Positions 1-43,135 are shown, counted from the first letter of the stretch. The stretch is DNA of 64,000 bases from Haliclystus octoradiatus (GCA_916610825.1 OU744453.1:287001-351000), one strand, 5' to 3'. Notes: a model not told the origin generated them from the sequence alone. A program made the numbers and translations.

Positions 1-93
1 TCTCAAAAAAGTAACTAATTACTCCTAAAATTACTCCAAAAGTAACGAGTAACGAGTAACGCGTTACTTTAGTAACGAGTATTTACAACACTG
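1..93. mobile_element. End of a hAT-like element (truncated by window edge)
   Basis: The stretch is made of repeated GTAAC/GTTAC words and ends in TTTACAACACTG. Read on the minus strand this gives CAGTGTTGTAAATACTCGTTA, the style of terminus seen in hAT-type DNA transposons. The other end lies outside the window, so no target-site duplication can be checked. It stops 25 bases from the splice donor of a USP5 exon. Related GTTAC-rich termini occur at 34579-35390 and from 36593. Confidence 0.5.
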
Positions 94-117
94 GAAATAT
101 GAAAACACTGCAATTAC

Positions 118-3100
118 CTGGCTGTTGTTGTTGTTGTTGTTGTTGATTTTCTGGTAATTGTTGTTCATGTGGCTGTATTCCCATGGCCCGTAAACAGTTT
201 AGATCTAATTCATCAGGTACTTCAACGGCAGCATCTAATAACAACAAAACACCACGTTGATATTAAACCAGAGCCAATCATATAACGAGAAAATATGTAT
301 TATGACGTAATGTGACCTAGCTTCTTTGGGACCCAGTCTTCTCCAACCGTGAAGCGGTTTAGTTGCATGATTAGGTAGTCTGGGAATGAGGCAAATCGAG
401 TAGAGCTGGATCACGAAAAGCAGCAAAACGAAATTAACGAGTATCATTATCAATACTTTATCATATTTCATTATTTTAATGAGAGCATAGGTATCAGTGA
501 ATCCACCCACCGAAAAGCAGTTGTTTTGCTATTAATTCCAGAGCTATAGAAATCTTCAATGTTTTCGCTAGCAGAGAAAGTTTCAATGCATGCAGATAGA
601 GGAATACGAGGACGGACAACATTTGAAGTAGGTCTACAAACAGACAGAAGCAGAATTGAGGAACAAGATTAGGCCTACAATTGAGATTTGCAATAGAAAT
701 GATTGACGGCTGTCATAATTAAACGTAATCATTACATTTCTAATTTATTTGCTTCTGCCTCTTTCTTTCTCTCTAGAAATGCAGTGTATTCATCTAATCA
801 GCCAGCAAAATAATAACAACAACAACAACAATAATAATAACATTATAACAACATCATCATCACAGATGATTAAAATCTCCACAAGTAGATTATACCAAAA
901 TTGATGGCGGATGAAAGGGGGATAGGTAACGTCCAGGTGACGTCTTCTTTTGTCGTATAGCGCACCATGTTACTTGCGGCACATTCGATTCGTTCTTCTA
1001 CCTGTCAACAAAGTAATGAAATATTAACAATGATATCACATCTAATAAGCAGTAGGCTACTACAATTATCTAAACTATTAAGTTGATAGCTTATTTAATT
1101 TTTTATATCCCATCAGTCAATAAATATTCTCTTCAACTAATAAAACACAGAACAAAACACCTCCTAATTCTGAAAGTCTTTCAGAATACCTTCAAGCATG
1201 TTAGAAGTATTATTGATATCAAACTTACAGTCAATACAATTGGAAGTTATGAAAGTAGAAGCATTAGCTATGAATCTAAAATTGTTGATTTTAGCAATTT
1301 AGACAAGAGAGAAATATGCTGGTTTAATAACAAGCAAATTGTGAAACAATTTGTTGATTAGAATTATGTCAGGTGGTCTCTGTGTAAAGGTGGATGTTAT
1401 AGCAGGTTAAAATTTTACTGACCTTAAAAGTGAATACTTTATGAAGGAGAGATCCAATTTTATCCTTATTCTGATAATGAAAATATTTAACATTAATTAA
1501 AAGATCAATTCAATTGCTTAATCACAAAGAAATGCATGCAGTTTATGTGTCCGTTTCTACCTCTTGCCTTTCCATTAGCGAAAGCAAATGAAGTAAGAAT
1601 TCCTGAGCATCTTGTTGACGATTTGAGCTGAATTCAACGTGACCTGACCCAACGAGAGTTTTGAAAGATAACGGATTAATACCCTGCACAACAATAAAAG
1701 GAATAAAATATTGAAAATATTGTCTGACACAAATGCTTAGGAGTAGGACTTAGTACGACATACAACATACAATTTGATCCACATTTTCCGGGGATGAGTT
1801 GGATGGAGGCTGAGAATATTTTCCAGTAACAACCCCAGACGCCATTTTGCAACTGCACGACCAAATAATAACCCAACATTAGATTCACAATGATGAATAA
1901 CATAGAAATGATAAAATAATGTACGTACAGTTGGACATTGAAATCTTTGGATGGGTCACACGCACATCTTGAGAAGACAGCTTCGGCTTCATTTGCATAT
2001 CTATAACAACAACAACAACAATAACAACAATATAGGTAAGGACAACATTATTGTTTGTTTAAATTATGATAAACAAGGGACACAATGCTTACTGTGCAAT
2101 GAACTCTGGCATCGACATCAATACCTGCATCACTGAATTCATGTAGCAACTGAAACGGATAAGATCATTAGTAGCCATGACAAAAACATTATTAACTAAA
2201 TGATCAATTGTATTGCTCTGGTTACCTGTTGCCAAGGTTAATCATTCCTGTTTGCCCAGCACCATAAAGAGGCATTAATTTGTGGCCTGATTCCTATGAA
2301 TAAAACATTACTCTAAACACAATGGTAAACGCTGACATGATTTTAAAAGAAGGCCATCATGAGAAGGAGTTTACTTGGATAGCGTCCCATTCTGCTTTCA
2401 ATGTGAGGTTGGCCTCAATCTCAAGTTCTGTCATTGTTTTGTCAGTCTGCAACAACACAAAAGCAAAAATCAACAACCACAACATCTTGTTGCTGAGTGA
2501 TGAATTGTATTCGATGAATGATGATGTCTGTGTGACCTTTTCCATGTTTGCAATGTTGATACCAAAATGTTGAAGATGCTTTGCGAGGATGGGGTCTTCT
2601 ACCATATCGTCTTCGTCATAAGAGAACACATCTATCAACATTAACATTACAATATAACCAGACGTTGTTTCATGATAACACACTGGTAATTCAGTCAAAT
2701 AGTGTTACCTCCGCCCTCTGCAGTGATGGTGCCTAATTTAACTGCAAGGGGATATTTGTTTGTCTCAAAGTGTTCAATGGCATGGTTATTGCCACCAGTC
2801 CCTAAACAAACAGACAAAAAAAAACAGCAAATAAAATGATGTTCATAATGATGACATCATCCAATCAAACAACACGCACCATCAAAATATTTCCGTCCGC
2901 AAAGTATTGCACCATCTGTTAGATTCAGCCATAAGTTTTGCGTTAAATCACACATTGAGCATACCCATCCACTAACAATAGCAACAATTAAAATTATCAA
3001 AAACGGTATTCCCTTTTTATGGTATTATTTTGCATCATCATTTAAGAATTGTCACCTTGGAGAAATTTTAACACCATTATCAAGTTGCCGAAGGTTCAAG

Positions 3101-6100
3101 GCATGTCTGAGAGAAAGAAGAATATCGATATCGATAAAAAAAATGACTACTCAGATGAGATACTATTGAGGTGTTGATTCAAAGGGATGAGTATTACTTG
3201 GATACGTTTCGTTTCTCACCATCCCATGCAGCCACTTGATCTTGCATCACTGATCCTTGATGCGAGATGATACCAGCGATGCTAAGATGCATCTACAACA
3301 GGTAAAGTGCGGATTTATGATACACTTAAGATGATGTCATTAATTTAATCATGTCAGATGAACTAACCTGAAGAGGAATGCTTTGGTCACTGAGTTGCAT
3401 TGTTGATTTTGCGGTGCCATTTTGTTGGTCAACAACAACAACTGTGTTGGCATCTTCATATTGACACTAACATAAATAAACAAGATGCCATGAGGCAAAT
3501 CCTGATGATACTCATTTAATTAATTCCTCCCTTTCGTTAACGAGAGAGCGTTTATGGTAGCTGGGCTGTTGGGTTGATAAACTAATCCATTTTTGGACTT
3601 TTTGCAAGAGTTCGTCTGAAATATTTTGGATCTGGAGTAGGAGTATATTTTTCTTACATTTGCAAAGCAGAACTCGGAGTCAGACGCTGTTATTTGGACT
3701 TTTTTCGGATTCGCAGTCTGAAAATTTAGATTCCATACACCTCTGATATATATGCTTGTCTTCTGTAAATCATTTTCAAGTTATAGCGTTTTAGAATACT
3801 TTATTATTTATGGTATCTATCTACTCACTTCATTTTCAACAGGATTAAAACCACCACTGACACCTTCGAAAATAACGCAACATAAATAATATTTAATAAT
3901 GATACTTTATGAATCTAAATAACAACCACATTATAACATAGCTTGAATTGATTAAATTGATTTACCAATGGCTAGTTTAGTTGGACGCTTTTCTGGAGGT
4001 GAACTGGTATCCTGTTCAATCTAAACGGCATAATATGAAGCAGACAAAAGAGCCTTGTAAAAAGTATCTCAGATGGCATGATTTGATGTTATTATTATGG
4101 GGCTCACAGACTGTTGCCTGGCAACCCATACTCTACTTAATTATCATATTACGCAATGACATCAACACATCTTACCTCAATTGGTATCTTTTTGAGATTT
4201 AAAAAAACATTTTTGTGACTTCTGCTGCTGTAATATTTTAGATGCTGTTGACAATATGACTCAAATGATTCAAAACAGATGTTGATGCCACTTGTTGACA
4301 ACTAAAACACACAAATGAACAATTTCTCAATTTGATTACAAAAACACACACAACACTGCCTTTTTGGTTGTCAAATGCATTATGGTCAGGGTCCGACAAA
4401 GTCTGGGAACCTGGGAACCAGGTTCCCGGAAGGTTTGGGCAAATTCCGAAGAATTCCGAAGAATTTAAACTTTTCCCGTTCAAGTTTTGTAAATTAAATT
4501 CCGAAGGTTGGAAGATTTCGTCAGTTATCCGAAGTTTTCAAATTAATATAATTTATTTAATAAGAATTAATATTTAGCCTACATGTCTTTATATTTAATA
4601 TAACTATGTCTATTTATTCATCAACATAATAAACAGTTCAATTTTCAACGTAAGTGTCTCATTACACACTCGCTTTGTTTCATAACAATGTGTGAAGTAC
4701 GTCAGGCGTCACAACATTCGAATTGAATGAATGATTAATTGATGTGATCTCGTAAACTCGTAAACGCGGAAGTATTTTATTCCCTCTCGCCTTCACAATC
4801 ATTGCGAGCAAACTAACAAAATTATTCTGCGTTCGGTTTGAAAATCGTGGTTACATTTGTTTATCTATCGTATTTGTCTTTGAGTTGACGTGGCTTCTCT
4901 AACTTCGGCATCTTCACGGCTTTCGTTGTCTGTACGCCTACATTAAATTATTATTATTGAATATTTGAATTGGAATTTGCATTAAACATTATTCAAGTAT
5001 CTCGGTAACTTTATATATACATGTCTAGTTTTGTTTCGAAACAAAATGAAGTCTAATCATGCTCATAGTGTCTGCAGTTTGAGAACATGAACATGTCTGT
5101 GTAGCAGGATATTCGGCAATTCACGACTGATGTTGTCTATAGTGGAGTCGATTAGCGATTTAATATTCACAACTATTTGCGTTGGCTTCAACTTCGAGTA
5201 TCGAACATATTTTGAACAGTTCGATAATTGCGTTTGTGTATGATTGTATCGAGATAGAATCAAATGAAAGTACGGAGTACGTGTTAAGTAAAAGTCTTCA
5301 GCAGACTCTTTGTAAAGTCTTTGTTAACGATGAGATATTTCGGCTATTACGATCACAGTTATATAATTATCTTTCCGTTGTAAACTATAATTTGCTGATT
5401 GAAGATGTGTTCTTGGAACTTGACAAACAACGAAGTTTGATCAGTTGTAATGCATTTCAAACAGTATATTTCTTTAGTTATACCAATCAGAAGGGGGTAA
5501 TAACAAAATTGAAGCCCATCCAAACTACAACTAAAAAACAGCGATTCTAATGATACGTAACATACTTATTATTATATCTTACTTGAAAACCGACTGAGAA
5601 TACAGCAGAAAACATTACCATGGAGCACAGGCATACTTTCGCATTTATAGGTATAAAGATAAGTTATACATTTATGAAAATTTCCATACCTATGACTCTG
5701 AGACGGGCTTTTGAAAGAAGTTTAAAAATTTACGCAAAAATTACTATAAACGCTATTTCCGGGAAAAATTTTCCGAAGAAATTTGAGAAAAAACTCAGGT
5801 TCCCGGAAGGTAAATTCTTTTGTCGGACCCTGATTATGGTATATGCCTAGTCTATCATAGACCTGTAGGTTACTCCAATTTTCCAACGTCTGTTTTGTAT
5901 AGGGGACATATTATAGGGGACATATTTAATTTTTTTCATATAAACATTTTTCTTGTGATTGCCGCCCCTTGAGCAGCTGACATTTAAAATGGATTTTCTT
6001 CTTGATTTCTGCTGAAGTGATTGGTTTTTAGCGTCACTGAAGTCATAACATATCAGCTGTTGCCCTCAACTTGTTTTGGCTCTGACGCCCCCAAGATCTC

Positions 6101-7420
6101 GAGATTGCCATTATTTGTAGACTGGATGTTCTCAAAGTTTCCTCAGACTTCTGGAATTCTGTTATTCTGGTTGCCAGGGTTCCATACCTTTCATCGGACC
6201 CAGGCTCCACATACTTTAATCTTCTCAGACTGTTTGCGTTGCGTTATCGAATTATGTGACCATTGATCTGCAATTGTGTCTTTCCTAACTGTTACACAGA
6301 TGAGATAGATTTCCGTCGAATGTCTTATATTTTCTAATTTTTTATGGTTATATTTTCCTTGTGTTACCTTAAACAATGATGCAGGAGCCATGGAGGCACC
6401 CCCTGACCTCTAAGTGCAAGGGCAGCAGGGGGCAGCAAGTTCCCTTTTCCAAAATAGTTCAATACTTTTTAATCAAACTTAATATTGTACCACAAAAATA
6501 CAATAATTATAGCGCAAGAACCATTCAGAGAAAGTTTTTGAAGAATGCTCTTTTTCTCTGCCTTCTTCCATTGCATCGCATAGGCGGGAGGGTCCTATAA
6601 AACGTTAACAGAACCAGTCTAAGTACTTGATAACGTGAAAGGAGAAGTTGTCAAAAATAGTACCGTGAAATGAGGATTCGACATCACATCATCAAAACAG
6701 GAGGTTTTGTATTATTTCCCGTCTATATTATGCAAAATCAAATTTTCTATGTGAAATTGGTAAAAAACATATAATAATTAATATGCTTTGCTACAGAATG
6801 AATTATTTGTTTTGTTATGCTCAAAAAGCACGGTCCCTAAAAAATCTATCGGTGATTTCCACAAAAGGGAATTGGGCGATTTTGATATGCGTGAAACATG
6901 AATTTTGACAAATTTGAGTCTCCCCTGTGATCCGAGTATTGATCACCATAGGAACCTACCCCTCTTTCATAGGGGATTTCATTAATTATGCTAGGCTACC
7001 CTGGATATATCTGGTGTAAATGGTAGCTGACTTTCAAAAATTTGGCGTGCAGATATTCAATGGTAAATCTGGAACCTTCCATAGTTTTCAACTAATTGTT
7101 GGCGTATTTTGTCGTTGCGTAAAATGTGTTTTTGCATGGCGTGAAATTGGCGTAAATATCTGGCGTTCCAAGTACAAGGATTCCACTAAGGTCTGAGTCG
7201 AGGGGGGTCCTTTGACAATTGACATCGATCACTATTCGCTTCATCTAATTAATATCATGATCAATCAAGATCGTTAAACGATTAATGTCACTTTCTGTAA
7301 TGAATAACTGTTATATATACTTACAGCGCTATCATAGCAAAACATGCATTCCTCTTTAAACACTTTATCGCCACCCTTGGGCACACGACAGACAACAACA
7401 TTTAAATCAACGACAGACAT
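118..7420 (-). CDS. USP5: Ubiquitin carboxyl-terminal hydrolase 5 (isopeptidase T), 3' end beyond window
   Basis: This deubiquitinase disassembles unanchored polyubiquitin chains in the cytosol. The start is the ATG at 7418-7420 ([20 protein letters not shown]). Exons I could place include 7325-7420, 4176-4301, 3967-4020, 3829-3863, 3661-3720, about 3368-3466 and 3222-3293, one near 3053-3115, then about 2879-2969, 2708-2803, 2542-2630, 2375-2447, 2226-2295, 2093-2149, 1928-2006, 1756-1864, 1553-1685, 896-1001, 317-395 and 118-234. Order and content match USP5: the zinc-finger UBP segment ([22 protein letters not shown]), the catalytic Cys box (NLGNSCYMNSV), the QQDAQEF box ([20 protein letters not shown]) and [15 protein letters not shown]. 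The 317-395 and 118-234 exons join through a split Asp codon into [16 protein letters not shown] polyglutamine run closes the last exon. The short NPNEVFRF-type exon expected near 1003-1540 was not found. The UBA repeats and the catalytic His lie outside the window. Confidence 0.93.
4387..5832. mobile_element. hAT-type non-autonomous DNA transposon with perfect 8-bp target duplication
   Basis: The termini are inverted repeats: CAGGGTCCGACAAAG on the left and the complement of CTTTTGTCGGACCCTG on the right. Both sides are flanked by the identical octamer ATTATGGT (4379-4386 and 5833-5840), the duplication length of hAT transposases. Subterminal motifs recur at both ends (GGTTCCCGGAAGG, CCGAAGAA). 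The 1446-base element carries only one sizeable open frame (5182-5550, 122 codons), in which I recognise no transposase motif, so it is probably mobilised in trans. It lies in USP5 intron 1, 86 bases upstream of the exon 2 acceptor. Confidence 0.85.
5930..6140. repeat. Dispersed repeat, second copy near 37990-38130
   Basis: Words in the same order occur here and at 37990-38130: a CTGAAGTCA word, then CAGCTG followed by GCCCTCA, then ATTGCCATTATTTG (ATTGGCATTATTTG in the other copy) and an AAGACTG/TAGACTG end. Both copies are intronic on the minus-strand genes (USP5 intron 1, VPS13D intron 1). No coding capacity or terminal repeats were recognised, so the class is unknown. Confidence 0.4.
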
Positions 7421-8433
7421 CTTGGAGTTCACCCTTTCCCTTTTCCAGCCTCATTCTCCCGTTTCAATAAACCTGACCTGCATCAACGGTCACTAAACAC
7501 CAGATCAGAACGACCAAATAATCTGAATAAATAGATAGTTCGTTTATTATAGACGTATAAACTTCATGATACGTACATGATGATTTTAATTTAATGATAT
7601 ATATCACACTGAATCTCTTTAATTTCTTATAACCAATATATCTTGGCATTCTTCTTCTTCGTACATCTACTTTTAATCTAGCAATATATTTTATTTGAAT
7701 TATGTTTATACTATCTAGTCTCATTATCAATAACTCTTACAGTATGTAAGAATACCAGTTGGTATTGAAACACTTCTTGAACTAGAAATTAAATCAAAGA
7801 TACAGCACGCCCCTGTTCCTCATTCGAACAAGCGTGAATAAAGGTTTCAGCTGTAACGGTATACTGTCATCCAACAGTGGGCAAAAAAGTTCAATATTGT
7901 ATGTATGCATGTTTATTTGTTGACTAGAAAAATACAGGAAAGCTGGCTTTCAGCTCCCACTTATGTGCGAGCCATTGGTAAAAATGAGAGCAGAAAACTT
8001 GACTATATTTTTCTGGTCATAATTTATTTGATAAATAAACATACATACATACAATATCGAACTTTTTGCTCACTGTTGATGACAGCATACTGTTACAGCT
8101 GAGACCTTTATAATTGATATTGCGTAATTTACAGTCAAACTTTGCTAAATATTCACCGCTAATAACGGATTCTGCAAAAAGCGGTAAAAGAGTTTGTCTC
8201 CCTAACATATACTATTATTTCCAGATTCAACAGTTGCATAGAAATTGAATGAGAAAAGAAACAAGTCAATAAAAAGGTCAAAGTGAATCTATTCAAAGTA
8301 TATCACCATAGCAACTATATAATATCAAATAATACTTTACTAATTATTTTTATAATATCTATTTTACATTCAATATAATTTCACCAAGTTGCCACTGGTC
8401 ATATTTGGGATGTTACCATGGCAACACTCAGGG
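7421..8433. other. Intergenic spacer between VPS13D 3' end and USP5 start
   Basis: This is the roughly 1-kb gap between two genes transcribed in the same direction, so it must hold the VPS13D 3' UTR and the USP5 promoter. Apart from a TA-flanked MITE (7841-8108) I see AT-rich sequence and no exon or convincing promoter element. Confidence 0.5.
7841..8108. mobile_element. MITE with TA target duplication
   Basis: The element starts AAGGTTTCAGCTGTAACGG and ends in the imperfect reverse complement (CTGTTACAGCTGAGACCTT). TA dinucleotides flank it at 7839-7840 and 8109-8110. The arms extend inward for roughly 90 bases with few mismatches, including a shared CATACATAC stretch, so a transcript would fold into a long hairpin. 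The TA duplication suggests mobilisation by a Tc1/mariner-type transposase. There is no coding capacity. Confidence 0.75.
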
Positions 8434-38361
<29,928 letters not shown>

Positions 38362-38560
38362 TTCAAATCTACCGTTAATATATCCAGGTAAACAACATCT
38401 TTACATTATATATGTGCTACATAAGCTAATAAGGAGACCGCTCCATTTAACTCAATCTTCTTGGGTTAACAACAAGGCATAATCTGCAATTTCTGCATCA
38501 CTTTTTACCGCCATGTTAGTTATGTGACCTCGAAGTGACGCAATCGACATAAAGATCAAT
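38362..38560 (-). promoter_or_regulatory. VPS13D 5' leader with possible YY1 site and upstream ORF
   Basis: On the minus strand, AACATGGCGG near 38510 matches a YY1-type core-promoter motif, with a GTGACGCAAT stretch just upstream. The ATG inside it opens a frame starting MAVKSDAEIADYA that ends after 20 codons, upstream of the VPS13D start. Either the motif is purely a promoter element or it also makes a short upstream ORF. Confidence 0.4.
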
Positions 38561-38639
38561 CTGCTGTGTCAATTCTCTGATCCGATCTCGATCGGTTTGC
38601 TAGGCGGATCACAGTGTTTATTTCATTTCATTTATTTTG

Positions 38640-39480
38640 TCAACATTGACAGGCAAAACAAAGGAGAGTCACATAATATGATCTCTCACTAATTTGTAGG
38701 CTAGTTACAACTAATGTTAATAAAAATTGATATAAATTAATTTAAGCATGCAAAACTATTGTTTGTTTTACATTACATTGTTTTATAATTACTAAATGTC
38801 ATATATTACGAAAATACCATGCAAAAAGATGAGAGGCTTGTCTCATCAAGACCCCTTTTAAAGGAAAAAATACTGATTGAGGTTATCTAACAGAATGGTT
38901 CATTCAAAACCATCTAACGCTAAATACAATCAAAATCCAAGCTCTGGTTCTAGGCAATGAATGTGTTACTATCAAGGTTAACAACGAAGCCATAACAGCC
39001 CAACCAGAACTAAAACAGCTTGGAGTGAAAATTGATAATAGACTTACGTTCAGTGCCTATGCAAATGACATATGCAGAAAAGCGATGCAAAAGGCTGGTA
39101 CTCTTGCCAAATGCAGAATAGAATTTTTCCCATATTCTACTAAAGTGTCTAAACTATGGTAAAAACATTTATATCACCACATTTCAACCATGTTTCAACT
39201 ATTGTGATATACTACTGTGTGGAATTAAGGAAGAAGTATGCAAAAGGCTAGATACCTGCTTCTGCAGATGCATACGAATCTCTGTTGGTATAAAAAGAAA
39301 CACGTCAAAATAGCCTGCTTCCAGATAATTGGCCTAGAAATTCCATTTCTCCAACAGAGCTACTGCTTATCAGCCTTAAAACTTCGCTTGGATGGTGGGA
39401 AGCTTTACAGTAGTAAAATCAAACAAGAGCAAGGAAACAAGGAGATTATTACATACCATATCTTACAGTTCACAACTTGG
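38640..39480 (+). pseudogene. Non-LTR retrotransposon RT C-terminal fragment
   Basis: From about 38890 the sequence translates with stops and a shift into a LINE-type thumb region: IKIQALVLGNE, then ELKQLGVKIDNRLTFSAYAN, DICRKAMQKAGTL and a downstream QIIGLEIPFLQQ piece. QLGV-x-ID-x-LTF is a hallmark of the region after the RT palm. It lies between VPS13D and the NXPE-like gene and is non-functional. Confidence 0.7.
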
Positions 39481-40384
39481 CAAAATATTTATTTATTTTT
39501 ACTTTTTCATCATCATACAATTACTTTATACATAGACATATAGCAAATAGATCTCATTTATTTATAAATTTCTGTAACATGGTTCTTATTAAGTATATAG
39601 ACATTCTGTAAAACATACCCTGTAGGGTAACTGCCTCGTTCAATTAGACCTGCAGTCGAGTTCGAGGTTATAAATAAATAAATATGACGATGATGACAAT
39701 AAATTGAAATGAAAACAAGAAAATCTTCAAAATCATCTCTGAAATTCTTCTGCCTGCAGATTTGAATGCGATACAACTGTCCAAAAAATAATGATAAGTT
39801 TCATAAACGTAGAACAAGATCCGATACCGATCTAGATCCCGATATCTGTTGATTGGAGTGAACAATGCCATTCCATATTTATGTCTACTTATGATTAGGT
39901 AGCAAAAATGCCTATCCAGTTGATCTTTTTCCATTCATTTCAACTGTTTTAACGAAGATATTTATTGTTTCTTGTGGTGCATTGTGGGGCAAAACTCAAA
40001 AGATTCCGGACCTTGCAGGATAGTGTGTCAAAATGTGTCACTAAAAAATAGCACGATGCTGTTTAAAGTCAATTAAAGCAATTTTGGTTATTATTACTAT
40101 TATCGATTCAGTATTCATGCCCTCTTATATCATCACTCTGACATCAAGAAACGTACACAGTTTATGTAAACATTAATTTATATAATTATTGTATGTAAAG
40201 TTGTACAGCCACACGTTTATAGTCTCAAATATACTATTACTACTACAATATCATTCACATTTTTACATTAAACTGCTTGTATAAATCGACCGTTGTATAT
40301 TTACAATTACTTATGTGTCATAATTAATTACAAAACTAAGGAGTATCGCACCATTCACTTGGATGTCTTTCTGTCTCAGAGGAA
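39481..40384. other. Intergenic AT-rich stretch
   Basis: This lies downstream of the NXPE-like gene (minus strand) and should contain its 3' UTR. I see short ATTTATTT runs but no exon, repeat pair or RNA gene. Confidence 0.4.
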
Positions 40385-42576
40385 TCAAGAAGTATCGAAA
40401 TAGTCGCTAAGCAACCGTCCTACTTCTTCTGAGATTTCACTCTTATAATGAACTCCATCGATGGTACCAAGTGGATACGATGAAGTCATGGGGTATACAT
40501 CCAAAAGAGGCACTCCGGCGTCACACATCGCAGAATTGGCATACGCGTTGAACAACAGAGTGCGCTAGAAAGACAAATAGTCAAGCAATCACTATATCCA
40601 AGCATTCTGATAATCGGATTATAATCGGATATTTGATGACTTACGTGATTAGTCATATATCTTCTCAACGCACCCATAATTGTAGCTCTCTGTTCGTGAA
40701 TGGCTGTCGTTGATTTCCAAACAGCAAGGCCGCGGTAGAATTGCTTCACGATTTCAATTAAGCCATCGACTATAGCTTGGTAGTTCTTGAATGACGTGTT
40801 CTGTTGGCAAGAATGAAATCACATCTTCATGACAATAATTTTAGCCTGGCAGATTGTTGAATAAAGTCACCTACCTTGACATAATGCGCACCGGCATTGA
40901 ACAGCAGCACACTAGTCGGTCCCATCTCTTTCTGAGAAGTGACATTTTTAAGAACATCTTTAACTCTTTCAACGTCTAACGCAACGTCACTGCACGTTTG
41001 TTTCTATCAATGGAAATAGAGTTAAGGCAGTTAAGGAACAATAACCTACCGATAATCTGCCTTGGTTGTCACGTGACTTACTAATTCGTAGAGCTTCTTT
41101 GGGTATATCCAATTGTATGTGTTCTGACAAAACCAAAAAACAGACGAGCAGAGAGATCGGTTTCTTTGTAAATTATAAAAGTAATAACTGATCGAGTCTC
41201 CATAAATCCACAGGACAGAATGTTTGTTACCAAGAAAAAACAGTTTTTGCCTTGTAACCTTCGGTCCTAAAATCCGCAGATATCCAAAACAGTATCATCA
41301 GTTCATTATTAATAATAAACAGCAAGAAACACGTGCTTTTCTGTTGCCGTGTATATCACTCCATCTCGAGCAGTCTGATGGCCAGCAAAAATAATAGATC
41401 ACGTGACATATAATTATACTTACGCCTCCATTCTTGCGTCTTGTGACTTTTCCACCGTTGCGCCGTGCCTGCATCATTTGACCATGAACCGTGACCATCC
41501 CACAGCAGAGAACAAGGAGATCCACAATCAACACCGTAAACAACACGATCTAAAACTAACATCAACAACCATAGCAACAACTGTGATATAGTCATTGTAT
41601 ACACAGACAAGTTGTTGTTCGTAGACTGGACTAAGACTTACGTTTGATTGGGTAACGTGGCGAGGAAATGATCACGTGATACGGTGAGCCTTTTAACTTG
41701 GTACTGACACAGTCTGACATGTCGGAGAGAACGTCTTGGCCGATGATCCGTTGACCAGTTTGACCACTGCAATGGACTACAAAAGACAAAGCAGAGATCA
41801 AGAGTACGGTGAACCAATCAACATCTACACATCTACACAATGCAGTGGTTAATTATAATCTCTCACCTTTCAAGAACCATTCCATTGGGGGGTCTTTTAG
41901 CCCCTTGCATTGGGTGTAGTCTAGGATGATGTTGATGCTATGCACTCCACTTGTGAGGAGTAAAACAGTAGCCTCGTATTCCCCATTGCCAAGATCCACC
42001 ACGCTTGCAGAGATAGTCTCGTTTCGGCTTCTATACATTACTCGCCATGCATCTCCGCCGAACCATTTTCGTATGCCATCCCTCGTTACGGATTGAATGA
42101 TAACGCGGCTATGTTCTCCTGCGGGATGCAGATCAAAACGACGGACAAAACTGAGGGATGCGTCAGAGGCCAAGCTGAACAGAACCAAATTGAAAATATG
42201 AGAACAAGCCAAACGTTATGAATATGATGTCTGGTGAACAGTAATGGTACCTCGACGTGGACATTTCATGAGAGTCTGGATCCAAACAAGGCCGAAGGAT
42301 TCCCTGCCAATCAAATCGTTGCCTTCGAACTAGGCACCAGTCCCGCTTGAAAGCTTCAAAATCAACCTCGCTCTCTGTTGGCCAAAGAGCCTCGTATGCA
42401 AACCATGACGGTATGAAGAGCTGTCGTATGTATATCCATGTAATTGAAACCAGAAAGAGACCAATTGAAAACAAGAATTTTATCACGTGCATAATTTTAA
42501 CAGGCTGAAAATAGATGAACATAGACAAAATGGAGTTCAGAAACCATCTATCGAATACTTCAAAATCGTTTTCCAT
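40385..42576 (-). CDS. NXPE-like type II membrane protein with PC-esterase-type C-terminus
   Basis: Exons 42251-42576, 41867-42174, 41642-41776, 41424-41549, 41082-41123, about 40875-41006, 40644-40802 and 40385-40566 join in frame. The N-terminus has one hydrophobic anchor (VIKFLFSIGLFLVSITWIYI) and a luminal part. An immunoglobulin/filamin-like segment follows (RVIIQSVTRDGI, FGGDAWRVMYRS, VVDLGNGEYEATV), as in neurexophilin-PC-esterase proteins. The C-terminus resembles an SGNH/PC-esterase domain: WDGHGSW, LLFNAGAHYVK and a final DVYPMT...GTIDGVHY, where Asp-x-x-His fits the catalytic dyad. Family members act in the secretory pathway, and the PC-esterase fold is linked to glycan acylation. 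The substrate here is unknown. A Cys-poor plain SGNH hydrolase is the alternative. Confidence 0.7.
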
Positions 42577-43135
42577 GGTTGACTGTTGCAGCAAACAGCT
42601 GAGGGTTCAAAAATGATTCTTAACTAACAGAATATACTGCTGCGAATGAAAAGGATGGAACATCATTACAACGTTTTTACTGTACTAAAAAGCAACCAAT
42701 CAAAGGAAATGAAATAAGAAAAATGTAACAATTACAGTTAGACAATCTAAAATAAAAACTTACAGTCAAATCGATCCATCACGTATCAGCTGTAAACGCG
42801 TCCGTCTTTAGCCGGTTCCATGGTAACACTAATAGTCGCATTCGATTGGATTCATACATGGCCACGTGATTAGTCATCCGTTGAAACGCTTCAATTCTAG
42901 TTTGCTGTGATTGCCAGTGACCTGTGAGACATTTCAATGTAAACAAACCAAAACGAATAATTTACAATATATCGCATCCCGTACACTCGGATAAAACAAT
43001 CAATACACGGAATGTTTGGGGAGCAAACTCGCAATTAGTCAACAAAACGGAGCTTTTTTGTTAGAAAACTACAAGCGAAATAATAATAACGCTCTCTCGG
43101 GTAAACACGGCTTTGCCAGACCGTCTGACAAACAC

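Noticed and set aside
1083-1361. 92-codon plus-strand frame in the USP5 region
   Set aside because: It sits in an AT-rich USP5 intron on the opposite strand and shows no domain; a missing USP5 micro-exon is expected nearby but not in this frame.
5182-5550. 122-codon frame as a host gene
   Set aside because: It lies wholly inside the hAT-type element at 4387-5832 and matches nothing I recognise.
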